Below the pieces are notes generated by a model. That model was not told where the DNA came from, made no database searches, and saw only the letters and a list, made by a program, of their open reading frames with translations. The position numbers and the translations under genes were made by a program. A DNA stretch of 64,000 nt from Tamarix chinensis (Eukaryota; Streptophyta; Magnoliopsida; Caryophyllales; Tamaricaceae): contig CM060171.1 of NCBI GenBank assembly GCA_030549775.1, positions 63,460,360-63,524,359 of the forward strand, given 5' to 3'. This document shows positions 37,990 to 51,040 of this stretch, one piece after another (the stretch's first letter is position 1; every line of letters begins with the position of its first letter).

Positions 37990-38219
37990 AGTTAGCTTCC
38001 AGTAAGTGGAGCTAACACCTTCAGCTCCAAGTTGAATTTTGGATCATCATTTATATCTCCTTGGATAACAAGTGTTGCGACAAGTCTCTTTGCTGTCAAA
38101 AATAGTCATCCTCCTAAAAAAATTAGCAAACAAGACTCAATAAAAAGGATACATAAGATGTCGTTTAGACGGTTCTTAAATAAGTATCCGGGGGAACCAC
38201 CAAAGAGCAACCAAAAATC
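37990..38219. other. Spacer between the PMD pseudogene and the tandem array
   Basis: No coding domain was recognised. It probably belongs to the Tat 3' untranslated region or the PMD promoter. Confidence 0.4.
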
Positions 38220-38770
38220 GAATCCGGTTCAAAAGTGGTCGACCGTTGATGAAAAACAAAGGTTGAACGGGGTTCGACAACTGTAAAAAAAATAGCTGGA
38301 AGTCGAATTCGGTTCAAAAGATGCTGGTCGTTGATGAAGAAAAGTGGTTAAACGGGGTTCGACAGATGTAAAAACAACCGGAAGCCGAATCCGGTTCAAA
38401 AGATGATGGTCGTTGACGAAGAAAAGCGGTTGAACGGGGTTCGACAGGTTTAAAAATAGCCAGAAGCCGAATCTGGTTCAAAAGATGATGGTCGCTAATG
38501 AAGATAAGCTGTCAAATGGGGTTTGACAGCTGTAAAAACAGCCAGAAAGCTTAACCCAGTTCAAAAGATGCTGGTCGTTGACAAAGAAAGGCGGTTAAAC
38601 GGGGTTCGATAGCTAAAGAATAGTCTAAAGTCGAACCCAGTTTAAAAGTTGTTGACTGTTAATGATGAAATATGACTGAACATGGTTTGATAGCTAATAA
38701 ACAACTAGCATTCAAACTCGGTTCGTAGGCTAAAGGTAATCAAATCCGGTCTAAAAGTCGATGATCCTTG
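38220..38770 (+). repeat. 82-bp tandem array in the Tat 3' region
   Basis: Units begin GAATCCGGTTCAAAAGATG at about 38220, 38305, 38387, 38468, 38550 and 38632, followed by two shorter decayed units at about 38714 and 38742. Each holds GTCGTTGATGAAGAAAAG and GGGGTTCGACAG. The first spacing is about 85 bp and the next ones are 81-82 bp. Tandem repeats in the 3' untranslated region are a described trait of Tat elements and can seed satellite DNA. Confidence 0.85.
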
Positions 38771-39518
38771 GCGAAGCATCACACAAATATTGTTGATATT
38801 GGATGCTGTCATTTGGGGGCATCATCACAGACTATCAACACTATAATGGAAGCAACATCTAATACACACACACACACACACACCCTCAAGTGCAGCCGAA
38901 ACGCTAATTTCGACGAAAAAAAAGAAGTTCGATAGTTTGAGAAAACTCTTTATGACCGACTTAAAATTGCATAATGACTAGGAAAAAAACTACTTGTGAT
39001 CAAGTATCTGCCACGAGAGGAAGAAGACAGGTCCAAGCATACACAAAGATCAATTACTATTAATTTGAAAATACCAAATAGTTGATATATATATATATAC
39101 ACACACACACATATATGAATCTTGTCATAGCAAAGATACAAGAGGGAGGCTTGCTTATCTAGTTTGCCCTTCCTACTTTGCTCGCTCGTAGCTATCGCAC
39201 CGCCGGTACCACAAACAAAACATTATAGAAAACCATGAACTATGTTATGAGATTAAGAGATGCCGGAAGCCTGATCCAGAGATCCGAAGCCAACACAAAA
39301 GAAAGGCACGGAAAAGGAAATCAAATAGGGGCGGTAGTCCAATCCCGCAATTCGACGACGATCAGATTCCTTTCTTTCCCTAGCTGGTTGTGTTGTGCCG
39401 CTGTGGCAGTCCTTCTCCACCGACCGCCTCTCTCCCAATCCTAGTATTTTTTATGATGGGTAGGACCAGTTTCGATCAAAAATATGAAACTTGTTGCAAA
39501 ATGCATACCATCATCAAG
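38771..39518. other. Tat 3' region with microsatellites
   Basis: Contains a (CA)n run at about 38862-38882 and a (TA)n(CA)n run at about 39085-39112. The part 39220-39450 has a base composition like a gene leader on the minus strand, but no protein domain was recognised there. Confidence 0.4.
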
Positions 39519-39746
<228 letters not shown>

Positions 39747-39938
39747 ATGATACATCTGGAAGCATGTCCATCAGCTGGGGCGTCTAGATTTTTACATCTA
39801 CTATTTTATTCATCCACTATAATTTATATGAGTTGTATGTGATATCCACAATTGTCAAGAAAGCAATCCCGGACGTGAAACAATCGAATGTTTGAAGTTG
39901 GGACCTATGAAGCTTACCTTGCGGTGTTCTTAATATAC

Positions 39939-40018
<80 letters not shown>

Positions 40019-40575
40019 TATACTGGAAAAAAAAAAAGAGATAAGCTTTATAAGTGAAGAAACAAATTAGTGAGGATTTATGCACAAAAGAATTACCAAA
40101 GGTATGTTGATGACGAATTAGTCGTACAGAAGTAAAGCAAGAGACCTTCAAATATAAATTGAAAAGTCTTCGGTTTTCTTGATGGGGCGAGATTAACTTC
40201 GGTTGCCAAGTTATTGTGGTTACTTGGGAAGCTAACACCTCGTGTATTTATACTCAGATTAGTCGGGTGTAAATCCTTAAGGATAGAGTCGCCGATTAAA
40301 AGATAAGCTTTTGTGATAAGATTCAATGCACAAAATTCATAAAAGATAGTAATTCAATTGGGAAAATATCTTTTGTAGAAATCTCTAGATATGTCTTACC
40401 ATCAAGATATTAGCTGCGGACAATATCTTTTTAACAACTCTAGTAAAATTTTAGTATTTCAATTAAAATAAATCATCAAAAAAAAGTATACAAGTTGATA
40501 TTTGGGATAAATTACAACCAAGTACTACAAGTCACAATCGAATGGTCAGTTAAACGTACCAAGCCAGTAACTTGT
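39747..40575. other. Tat 3' end before the PPT
   Basis: Contains a (TA)n(TATG)n microsatellite at about 39935-40020. No coding region was recognised. Confidence 0.5.
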
Positions 40576-40587
40576 AGTGGGGGCATT
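40576..40587 (+). promoter_or_regulatory. Polypurine tract of the Tat element
   Basis: AGTGGGGGCATT directly before the 3' LTR start TGTTGACACC, the usual Tat arrangement (GTGGGGGCATT before TGTTG). Confidence 0.75.
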
Positions 40588-41413
40588 TGTTGACACCGAA
40601 AAAAATATATAACAACAAGAAAAATAATATTTGATTGTTACATAGTCGATCAACCTAAATTAGGGATAATTAAATATTCCTAAAATTATTTGGGATTTAT
40701 ATGTTAAAATAAAATATTTTAATTATTTACATCCCGCTCGTATTTTTTTTAATTGGGCTTAGTTTAATTAAATATGGGCTTAATTTATTTCACAAAAGGG
40801 CCATGAGTTCGTAAAATTAAGTTAAATGAAGCATGATTTTTAAGTCTACAACACAAGATGGGCCCAAGCCCGAAAGCCAAGGAGGCCCTTTTCTCTATAA
40901 ATAGAGGGCTCCCATCCTCATTGAAGACACACTAAAGTCCCGAGATCAAGAGCTTATAGAGAGAAAGCTCCCAAGCACTCTTAAGCTAAAGATCGAAGAC
41001 CCGAAGAACGAAGATCCGAAGAATGAAGAAGTAAGATCCGATGATCGAAGAACGAAGCTTTCCAGATCATCAAAGTCGAAAGCGTTGAAGGGTTGTAACT
41101 TCAACATCATTAAACCTGTTCGAAGGGATCAAGCACCACCAAATCATGCCCTCTTTACCAGGTAAATTGAATTTTCATCAACAGGTTTGGATCAAGCTCA
41201 TTAAACTCAAGACGAGCCCCGAACAAGTTGAACCCAAAATTCAACATCGCGAATCACAACGTCATCAGTTTTCTAGGAGATTGAATCAGAGGATATTAAA
41301 TCTTGTACTGGATTTATATAGAGATTGTACCTACATTTGATCCGATAATTAATAATCAATAAAAGTATATTTTGTTCTTCAATTTTCTTTTTGCAGAAAT
41401 TTTGTCGTTAACA
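40588..41413 (+). repeat. Tat element 3' LTR
   Basis: 826 bp, same ends and TATA box (TATAAATAG at 40896-40904) as the 5' LTR, with scattered substitutions. Flanked on the right by CATGC, the probable target copy. Confidence 0.9.
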
Positions 41414-43071
41414 CATGCAAAGATCAGAATTTATCAACTATAATATCTCACATGCTTACTCATACCACACTTCAAATGCAGGAATAGCTTACTTAAAAGC
41501 TTAGCAAAATCCATAGCTCAAAGCAAAACCTTTAGCTATAATATTCTAAAAACCTTAAAACAAAAAGTTGGAACTTAGAAGCCTTCATATAATTCTTATA
41601 AATCAAGAAATATGAATTATGGAAGGAAAAAATTATCACCTACAAGAGATTCCAAGGAAAGAATTAGCTGGAAGCAAAACTCAACTTTTTGCCCAATCTA
41701 ACTCTTGTTTGCTTAATGATAAAACAAGAGAGGTTAAAAAGAAGGATCTTAAGCGGTACACAACTTAGAGTGAATTTTCAAAGTGAAGAAGAATGGAGCA
41801 TAAGAATTGAGAGAAACTCGAAAAATTTCAGTGGCTGAAAAGAGGTAACGGAGATCGATTATTAAGGCCATTTATAACTAACAAATCGGTTAAGAAATGA
41901 ATGAGAGAGGTGTAATGAATCAAAACCCTAATTTTACCATTCAAAATTTGACTATACAAGTCTGATTTATCAAGGACACAGTTGACTTCCTCTCAAAGCT
42001 CCAATGGAGATTTCTGGATAATGTAGGTTAAGATTTCCTAGGAAAAGGTCGAAGACAACAAAGGATATGTGCAAATTAGCATAGGAACAAATCCATTAGT
42101 CGTGCAAGGGTGATTTGGAAAAAACTTTCCATCCTAAAGTTGTACAAAGGAGACAAGAAGAAGACAAGGGGTGAATTCATTCCCCCCCCCTTTTTTATCA
42201 AAACCAAACATTGAATCCACTTGAGGCAAGGATAAGATAAGTTAAACACTAGAAATGGTTGTAGATTACTCTAGAGTCAATTCAAAGTTTGATTATTCTA
42301 AAATATTAGATGAAATTTTTTTTCCTAGAAAAAATTGAGGTTCAAAAAACCAGTCAATCGGTTTGGTTAACCAATCGATTGTTCTACATACCAATTGATT
42401 GGTTTTTTAAACTAGTCAATCGGTTTTGTCAAATCAAAATGAAAGATAAAAACAATAGGCCAATCAATCGGTTCACAGAACTAGTTGATTGGTATGCCAA
42501 CAAAACTTATTTTACTCAAATTTTCAAGTCTTTTTTCCAATTCCTTTTCAAATAAAACCCAATATATAATTCAAAATCAAGAGCAAATACTATTAAAAAT
42601 TCATTAAACATGATAATTTTCATTTTTTAAATCTCAAATTATAGGATATTATAATTTTCATCAAAACTCATTATTAAGGGCTTATGAGAGTACTTATCAT
42701 TCTTAAGAGATTTAGAGTATGGAACATAGAGAAAAAAAATAGGGCAAGTTGTTGATATTTCTCGTAGAAGTCATTAGAGTTGTAGATCCGTAAACCTAAG
42801 GGAAGATCATCAATAAACTCGCCACAACATTTTCAAAATCAAAAAGAGAAAGCTTTTTTTTTTTTTAAAGTGTACGTGGAGAAAAAAGTTTTTGGTTGTC
42901 TTGAACGACCCTTAATCGTGTGTCGATTTTTTTTTATTTTCTAATTTTATTATATTTAAAAATATTTACCCCTTCTAGGGTTATTTAATCATTAATCCAC
43001 CAAATAATGTACTTAGAAATATCAATAAGATTCACTTAAAGCTAAAACCAAACCTAGAAAAATACCATTTT
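41414..43071 (-). mobile_element. LTR fragment F (right part) and neighbouring AT-rich sequence
   Basis: Continuation of the sequence interrupted at 11963. It has CCAATCGATTGG-like motifs at about 42350-42490 and an AT-rich tail. GGATATTATA at about 42645-42654 may be the end of the LTR (reverse complement TATAATATCC), but no 5-bp duplication matching CTCTT at 9719-9723 was found there. No gene is present. The frame 42310-42555 overlaps the motif cluster. Confidence 0.4.
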
Positions 43072-46000
43072 TATAACACCCCCATCTTTTGGAATTAAAA
43101 TTTTCATTTGAAAGTTTAATTTGAGGGAGCTAAAATAGTATAAAAGTAAGGTGCTACCACCACACTTTTTAAATTTGCTTTTTCCTTTACCGTACACATA
43201 CCAAGTGCTAAGGTTAAAAAATTACTTTATTTAACTTAACAACAAAAATTATAAAAACCATAATAGAGATTTCAAACTAGACTAATATCATTCTAATAAA
43301 ACAAACAAGCAGCGGTTATAAAAATTTCAAAGAAAGGGAATATAAATGGACATAAGAGTCCAAGGACATCTAAGTTAAAGACACTGGTTAGGGCATCAAA
43401 TAGTCCTAACTCTTAACGCAAAATGCTACATTTCAAATTGATTTCAAAAGCTAACCTACAAAGTCACCATTACTCTTTGAATAAGTAAGGGCCCATAAAA
43501 TAGAATATATCAGTACAACGGTACTGAATAACCCATTATACAGCTAATATGAAAAGCTCACATGGAACACATAGATGGTATCATAAGAGGACATGGTATA
43601 ATATACTGAAATATACATGGGATGAACAAATATTACCATTGCCACATACAAATCATGCTCGTTCATTTATAACATAATAACCAATCATCCAAGCCATGCT
43701 CGCTAAATTGATGATTAGAACCAATATTAACCCAATAAACATAACATTCATAATACATATCATGACTCAACAAACATGTCATTATTCTTAACTGTAAATA
43801 AAATCAATCAGTGATTACAATCATTCACATTTTTTTATTCACTTTAAGTTCGGGGACCTCATCATTCTTAATCCAGTGGAACGGACCAAAGTACCTCTTA
43901 GGAAAAAATGCTTCTAAGCCTCTACAATCATCTTATGGGATGGACACAATATCTACAAGGCAACATGCTCTTAACCACTATTCTTAAACCGATGGAACAG
44001 TTTGAAGCACCTCTTAGGAAAAAGCACTCATGAGACATTATTATCATCCAATGGAATAGACATAACACCTCAATCCTGACTTTGATGGTCTTTCACTATA
44101 AATATTGGTTTCTTATTAATTACTATGAGCATTCCAATTATTCATTTCTTGTTGAGTTTAGGAATCTCCAATATTCTTAATCTATAGGAATGGACTAAAG
44201 CACCTATTAGGAAAAATTGCACTTGAGTCACTATTATCATCTAATGGAACTAACACAATATCTACTAGGGTAACACATTCCTACCCACTATTTTTAAACA
44301 TGTGGAATGGTATGATGTGCTTCTCAGGGTAAAATGCTCATTAGCCACTATTATCATCTAGTGAAATGGACACAACACCTCAATCTTGACTTACATGATC
44401 TTTCACTTTAAATATTAATGTCTTATTAAATATCATAGTATCACAATCCATAAAAAATAAAACTAATAATAATTATTTATATTTTTATCTACTTGAGGAG
44501 AGACCATTTCAACCCAAAGACACTAAAGTATTATGGTCATATTGATGGACAAAGGCGATACAATATCCTACTAACTATTGACCCAAGGTCACTAAGGTAC
44601 CCTAGTTATGATACCCCATCCAAAAATCTTACAAAATGTGTTTTTAATTATGTTGATAGAAAATAAATTAGTTTTGATTTTAGAATGGGAATGAAATTCT
44701 AATAAAAATATGAATTTTAAGTACACTAATTGATTGGTTTACCTAACCGATTGAATGATGCGCTAAGTAATTAACATTTTTGTTCTTGATAAACTAGTCA
44801 ACTCTTTTGCCCAAACCCATGAACTGGTTATCCTGCAATTTTAGATCCATTTTTGATTTTGATTTGAAATTATCTCTAAAGTTTATGAAACCTTCTTATT
44901 AGATTCCAACTGTGCTAATAAGAATATTTTAGTGCTCTGGTATTATTTTCACATTATTTAGATTATTACATAATTTTAATTAGCTAATTTTTTCCCAAAA
45001 AGTACTTTTGAAGTATGCATCACCTTCTCTCTTCTCCCTCACCTATCCCTCTCTCTTCTGGTAGCTAGGGTGTGAGATTGACTTTGTGGCCATCTTTTAA
45101 CTCACCAACCCACTACCATGCTCATTCCCTGTCTGCACTCAACTCCCATCACCCTATTAAGTCAGTCCTCACTTCATGGTTTCCCACATTGAACCTTACC
45201 TATCTCATCTCCCTCTTTCCTATGAATGTCGACCAAGCATTGCCTCTATACCTTTCATTTCTGATCCATTTAAAATTTTCATTTATTATTCTTACTCTCT
45301 TCTCCATTTTCTTGGTGGAAAATTTTCCAAGTGTTGAGCATCCTTTCTTTTTTCCTTTTTCTCCTCTTTGTTGAGAAAAATAAAGATTTGCTCTAATTTT
45401 CTCCCCTCTTTGTGTGAGCACTGTATTCATTTGTATTATATTAATATTGGCTTTTAGTTCTTCCTTGTTTTCCTTAAGCAAGGAAGAATTAACATTGAGA
45501 AATGTTGAAGAGTTCATCTTTAAAAGATGATTTTAAATGGTTTTAACTTTGATTATCCTAGGAATCAAGGTTCTTCTAGATAACCATCAAGTAGGAGCTT
45601 TTGTGCTAGAATAATTGCTTTACGGTAATACATTATTATCTTTAACATAAATGGGGTTATGTGGTTTATTGGGGTTCCATGTGTTTCGTGTGTATGTGAG
45701 CATGATCCAATTTGTATTCTATAATCTGAGCTTGTGGTATAACTCTTCCCAATATAGCATTGCTAGATTTCATTGATTTTAAGCATAAGTTGGCCATTGA
45801 GCATGACTCATTTAAGTATTTATATTATCATGTATCCATGTGATTCTATATGTGCAACATGTGTTTGTATGTATGTTATGATATAGAAGCATGCTAAGAT
45901 TAATATGGTAAAGTATGGTAAATTTTGGTGTGTGTATTGCAAGTCTGGGTAATGTTTTACCCAAACCAATCGATTGATTCCTCGAACCCATCGACTAGCT

Positions 46001-48739
46001 ATGCGAGTAGTTGAATGGTTTAGTGGTTTGGATCATTTAGTTAGGAGATCAGTCAATTGGTTTGATAAACCAGTTAACTGGTTTCAATGAACACTCAATT
46101 AAGTTATCAAACCCATCTACTAGTGTTCCTACAAACCAAAATGGATTGGTCTATACTTAAACCCATCGATCGGTTAAACCATATCAGTTGACTAGTTTCT
46201 ATGACCAGTCGATTGGTTGGTCAAACCCATCAATTGGTTTCTCTACAGGCTAAAATGGGTTGGTCTCTACTTAGACCCATGAACAAGTTGGACCAAACCC
46301 ATCGACTAGTTCCCATGAATAGCCGATCGGTGATGCCAACCAGCTGATTGGTTCTCTAATGTTGTTTTGGTTTAGGTATGGTGCGACCAGACCATTTGAC
46401 TAGTCCTAGGAAATAATCAACTGGTCTGACTGAATGTCGTTTGGTTTGTTTATAAATTGTTGTTATTCTCTTGGGCCTTTTGTGTTGATCCCTCCATGTA
46501 TTTACAGCATTTAAATCATGATTTCAACTATGATTGTCCTGATTTAATAAGAATCATAATGATGGTAATTATGATTTGAATTTGGATTAAGTTTGGTGTC
46601 ATCTCTAAACACCTAATTGGTGGCTTTTACGCCTTGTGATTTGTTTGGTGTTATCACTTGGGAACACCCAATTTGGTTAATAAAGGAATTTAATTGTGTT
46701 TGGTGGTATCCCTTGGAAACACCCATTTGGGTATTTATGGATGTCTATATTTGTGATTTATGTTATCACTTGAAAATAAATATATAATGATATATAACAT
46801 TTTGTTCGAGCCTTTTTCTTCAGCTCATGAGGTAGCTGCTAGAAGTTAGTGGGCGGGTCATCCTGTGGTTATATTTTCACTTAATACCTATTTCTTCTCT
46901 ATCGAGTTGCAATTGGTAGGGGTATGTGCATATCTTTGAGGTATAGAATTATACTATGGCAAACTGGCATTGCATCAGTGTCCCGTATGGATGGGTAAGG
47001 TATTCCACTACAAACCCCTTAGCACTTCGTATTATCCATTACTAAGGCAAGTGTGGTAGCCCTCATGGTGGAGACATTCAAGATGTGGTGGGTGAGGTAT
47101 CCTAGTACATGTCCCCTTGGTGTACTTCAACCATGTGTGGTAAGTGTGGTATCTCGATTTGTGTGAGCCCTCACAGCAGGTGTACTCGATGTGTGGTGGG
47201 TATGGTATCCTCGAAGAAAGCCACTTTGATATATCCTGACCCCGTATGATAGGTGTGGTATCTCATTGTGATTATTTATGTTGTCATAACTTTTGTTTAT
47301 GGTGGAGAACTGAGTTTAGACGAACGAACTATCTTATTAACCAAAATTTGTGTGGTCACTAAAGGAATAATTATAATATATTTTATATTGTATGGATTGT
47401 GATGTATTTACGATATCTTTACGGTATCTTTATACTTCCATGATTTCCATGCAAGCATGTCTTATTGTACTACTACTTGAGATTAAGTTTTGAAATTATA
47501 TCGGTATGATATCACCATATTGTTATGTGGCTTCAACATGCTGCACGAGCCTTACTATGTTTTAGATAGTATGTTTTACCAGTACTTCACTGTATTGATA
47601 TTGCACTTAAGTGTCACTACGATGATCCAGCTTTTGGTCCAAGGAGCAGATGATAATTTGTAGGGTTACGACTTTCAATTAGAGCATGTTAAAGGTGATG
47701 ACACGGGCCATTAGCAGGCCATTGCTTGGGGTTGGAGGTTTATGTCTATGCCTAAGAGTTGTTCTAACCAATTAAAATTGTTTTGCCCACTACTGTGGAA
47801 AGTTTTTGTAATCCCTGAATTTTTAAAACCCTATATTTTAATAAGTAAATTTTATTTTGGATAAATTAGCTTTTAGATATTTTTAATTTAATTATTTTAT
47901 GGATTTTTGAGTGCATGAAATTTGGTATAAATATTTAATAAATTAAAAGTAAAATTTTTGTTATTTTATCATATCCTTCTTATTTAAATAATTTTCCAAA
48001 TAATTATTTTACTAAAATTATCCTTTTAACCCTTATATTTTAATTATCCTAAATTAAATTTTTAAGTCAATTTATTACCCAAAATTATTCTAGTTTATTA
48101 TTCTATCAATTGAATTATTTATTCCTTTTATTCCTTTTCTTTTTCCTTTTCCCCCCTTTTCCTTCTCCTTTTCTTCTTTTTCTCTTTTCTTCCTTTTTCT
48201 TTTTCTTCTTTGGGCCGCCGGCCTCCTTGGCCTACGCTTATCCCCTCCTGCGCTAGGTTGTTGGCCCATTCTCTCCCCCTCCTCCCTCCTTTCATTTTTC
48301 CTTTCCCAGCCTGGCTCCCCCTCCTTCTCCCGCATGAGTCGGCCGACTCCCTTTCCTTCCTCTTCTTTCTTGCTCAACTGGGTTGGCCTCCTCGTTTCTT
48401 TTCTTCGGCCGCCCGTCGCTCGCACACCAGCCCTCCCCTGACTGTTTCTTCTTCTTCTTTCCTTCTTCTTCCACCATCACCGGCGAGAATCCCGGCCAAC
48501 CTCCACCATTTTTGCCGCCCAATCTGCAACCCCCTCTCCCCTATTAACCTTCCTGACTCTCTCTCTTGCCATTCTCTGCCCTTCCCGGCCCCACCATTTC
48601 TCCCTACCATTGCCCGACCACACCTTCCTTCCCCCTCTCCCTACATCCCCCATATCCCTACCACCTACCGCCATCCTCGAGCCTACGTATCCCCCCCTCT
48701 CTCCCCCCTTTCTTTTTCTTCTTCCCTTCCTGTCCCGAT

Positions 48740-49900
48740 GGTAATTTTGTAATAAAAGGGGTAATTTGGTAATCTTGTAATAAAAGGGCAATTTGGTAAT
48801 TTTGTAATTAAAGGGGCAATTTGGTAATTTTGTAATGAAAGGGCAAATTGGTAATTTTGTAATAAAAGAGTAAATTGGTAATTTTGTACTAAAAGGGCAA
48901 TTTAGTAATTTTGTAATAAAAAAGGGTAAGTTGGTAATTTTGTAATACAAGGGAAAAATGGTAATTTTATAATAAAAGAGCAAGATGGTAATTATATAAT
49001 AAAATGGCAAAACGGTAATTCTCTAATAAAATGGCAAAATGATGATTTTATAATAAAAGGGCAAAACAGTAATCTTGTAATAAAGGGGTGAAATAGTAAT
49101 TTCGTAATTAGAGGGAAAATGAAAATTTTGGAATTAAAAGTGGTCAAATGGTAATTCCGTAATCTAGGATAAAATGATAAGTTTATAAGTGAAAGGGGTG
49201 TTATGGTAATTTTTGAAAGTTAAGGGGATAAAATGGTAAATTTAGAAGTAAAGGGGGTAAAGTAGTAATTTTGTGAATAAGAGGGATAAAAGTGGAAAAT
49301 GGAAAGGAGTAACTTAGTAGTTATAATAATTGATAAGGAAAAAAATAATAATTTAAATAACTAAAAGGGTAATTTGATAATTTAATAATGGAGAAGGGTA
49401 AAATAGGTAAATATAATAAATGTGAGGGGTAATTTGGTAATTTAATCTGCTAGAGGGTATTTTGGTAATTTTAATAATAGAGTAGGGTAGTTTGGTAATC
49501 ATGACAATTAAGAAGGGCAATTTGGTAATTTAAATGACCAAGGGGTAATTTGGTAAATTTGATGAATGAGAAGGGTAGTTTGGTAATTATGATCATATAA
49601 AAGGGTAATTTGGTAATTTAACCAACTAGGGGTATTTTGGTAATTTTTACAATGAAGAAGGGTGGTTTGGTAATTGATAATAGAGTACGGTAAGTTGGTA
49701 ATTAACTAAATAAAGGGTTAATTTGGTAATTAAGATAGAAGGAAGGATAATTTGGTAATTTGACAAACTCAAGAATAATTTATTAATTATAATAAAGGAA
49801 AAAGGGTGAAGTGGTAACCTAACCAACTAAATGGAAAGTATATTAAGTGTAATAATTATGAAGGGGGATAAGTGACCTAATAAGTATGAGAAATAATTTA
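48740..49900 (+). repeat. 27-bp minisatellite in LTR C
   Basis: About 40 units of the type GGTAATTTTGTAATAAAAGGG followed by CAATTT, 26-30 bp apart, regular at the left and increasingly diverged to the right. It lies in the LTR where the giant LTRs have the (TTA)n and ATGGTGGTATT repeats. Minus-strand frames through it (Tyr/Lys/Pro-rich) are artefacts. Confidence 0.88.
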
Positions 49901-50107
49901 GTAACCTAAACCGAGTAAGGGTGTAGCTAAGGACTCCTATGTGTTACGCGTTTTACTTGCCTTGGATGCCTTGTACAATTTTATGTCGTACTCTACATGC
50001 TATTATCTTATAGCTGGAGTTAGCCATGCATGTTTAGGGCGGAATCTGTTGAATAAGATACGATAAAATACTAATCATGTAAAGTGGAAGATTATTGAGC
50101 CGGGTCC

Positions 50108-50455
50108 AACCGATCCACCGGTTAGTAATAGTGGTTAGGTGTGTTCTGCCCTATAAGTGACCGATCCACCGGCGAATAATAGTGGTGTGGACTTTGTCCC
50201 GCAAGTGACTAGCCCACCGACAATAATAGTGGGGGATTTTGAGCTCAATAAACAAAACCCTAATGTGATAATTCGCTTAAAAGATACTAATTACTTACAG
50301 TGGAACACCATGTGAGCAGGAATCAGCCGATCCACCGGTTAGTAATAGTGGTTAGGTGTGTTTTGCCCTATAAGTGACCGATCTATCGGCGAATAATAGT
50401 GGTGTGGAATTTGTCCCTCAAGTGACCGGCCCACCGGCTAAAATAGTGAGGTGTT
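50108..50455 (+). repeat. 3+3 CCACCGG/AATAGTGG module array in LTR C
   Basis: Two groups of three modules (about 50108-50245 and 50328-50450), with cores such as CCACCGGTTAGTAATAGTGG and CCACCGGCGAATAATAGTGG, separated by a spacer with TACTAATTACTTACAGTGG. Same order, spacing and distance from the LTR end as in the giant LTRs. Confidence 0.8.
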
Positions 50456-50994
50456 CCTGTACTTACATGGATTCGATAAAAGGCATGGTGTGCATCAACT
50501 TCCGATGAAAGGATTAGTTAAATAATTAATTTGGAATACGTATATACTTTACGTGTGGCCTTGATCATTTATACGTGACAGAATTTCTTCATGACCTTAT
50601 GTACTAAATGTGTGGGTTTGAATATGATGTTTACACCTATCATTATGTACGAATATAGTAGTATTGCATGTGTTACCGGCAGACTTGTTTTTAAGTGTGC
50701 ATTTAAAGGGTTACTCAGTACCGTAGTACTGAAGGGTTCCCTTCGTGGGGCCTCTGCCTATTCAATGGGCAGTGCCCCTTACAGATCGTGTTTGGTGCTA
50801 TTCAAGTAAGTCTCGGAAAAGAGCGTAATGAACTATCCGGAACTACTAGGGTTTTAATTTATCTCTTTAAATTCAATGTAGTTGTTATTTTGTAACCCGT
50901 TGTTGGATTTTACTCTCGTAAATTGTTACTGCGCTTCTCTGATTTATATATGTTTAAGTTTCTCGTAAAATTTTATTTTACCTTTTAGCCTTAG

Positions 50995-51040
50995 CACTTG
51001 GTACTAGAACGCTATGAGTAAACCGGTCTGGTATTAAGTG
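50995..51040 (+). promoter_or_regulatory. Variant hairpin near the LTR C 3' end
   Basis: CACTTGGTAC (50995-51004) can pair with GTATTAAGTG (51031-51040) using two G-U pairs, at the place where the giant LTRs have a perfect stem. The following TGTGGCGGTAATA block is also shared. Confidence 0.5.

Noticed and set aside
42310..42555. Frame 42310-42555 as a gene
   Set aside because: Made of repeated CGATTGGTT motif clusters of LTR fragment F.
45072..45517. Frames 45072-45374 (plus) and 45200-45517 (minus)
   Set aside because: They lie in LTR B, overlap on opposite strands and have no recognised domain.
48210..48772. Pro/Leu/Ser-rich frames in the CT-rich block of LTR C
   Set aside because: Composition artefact of a transcribed leader-like block; frames end in the minisatellite.
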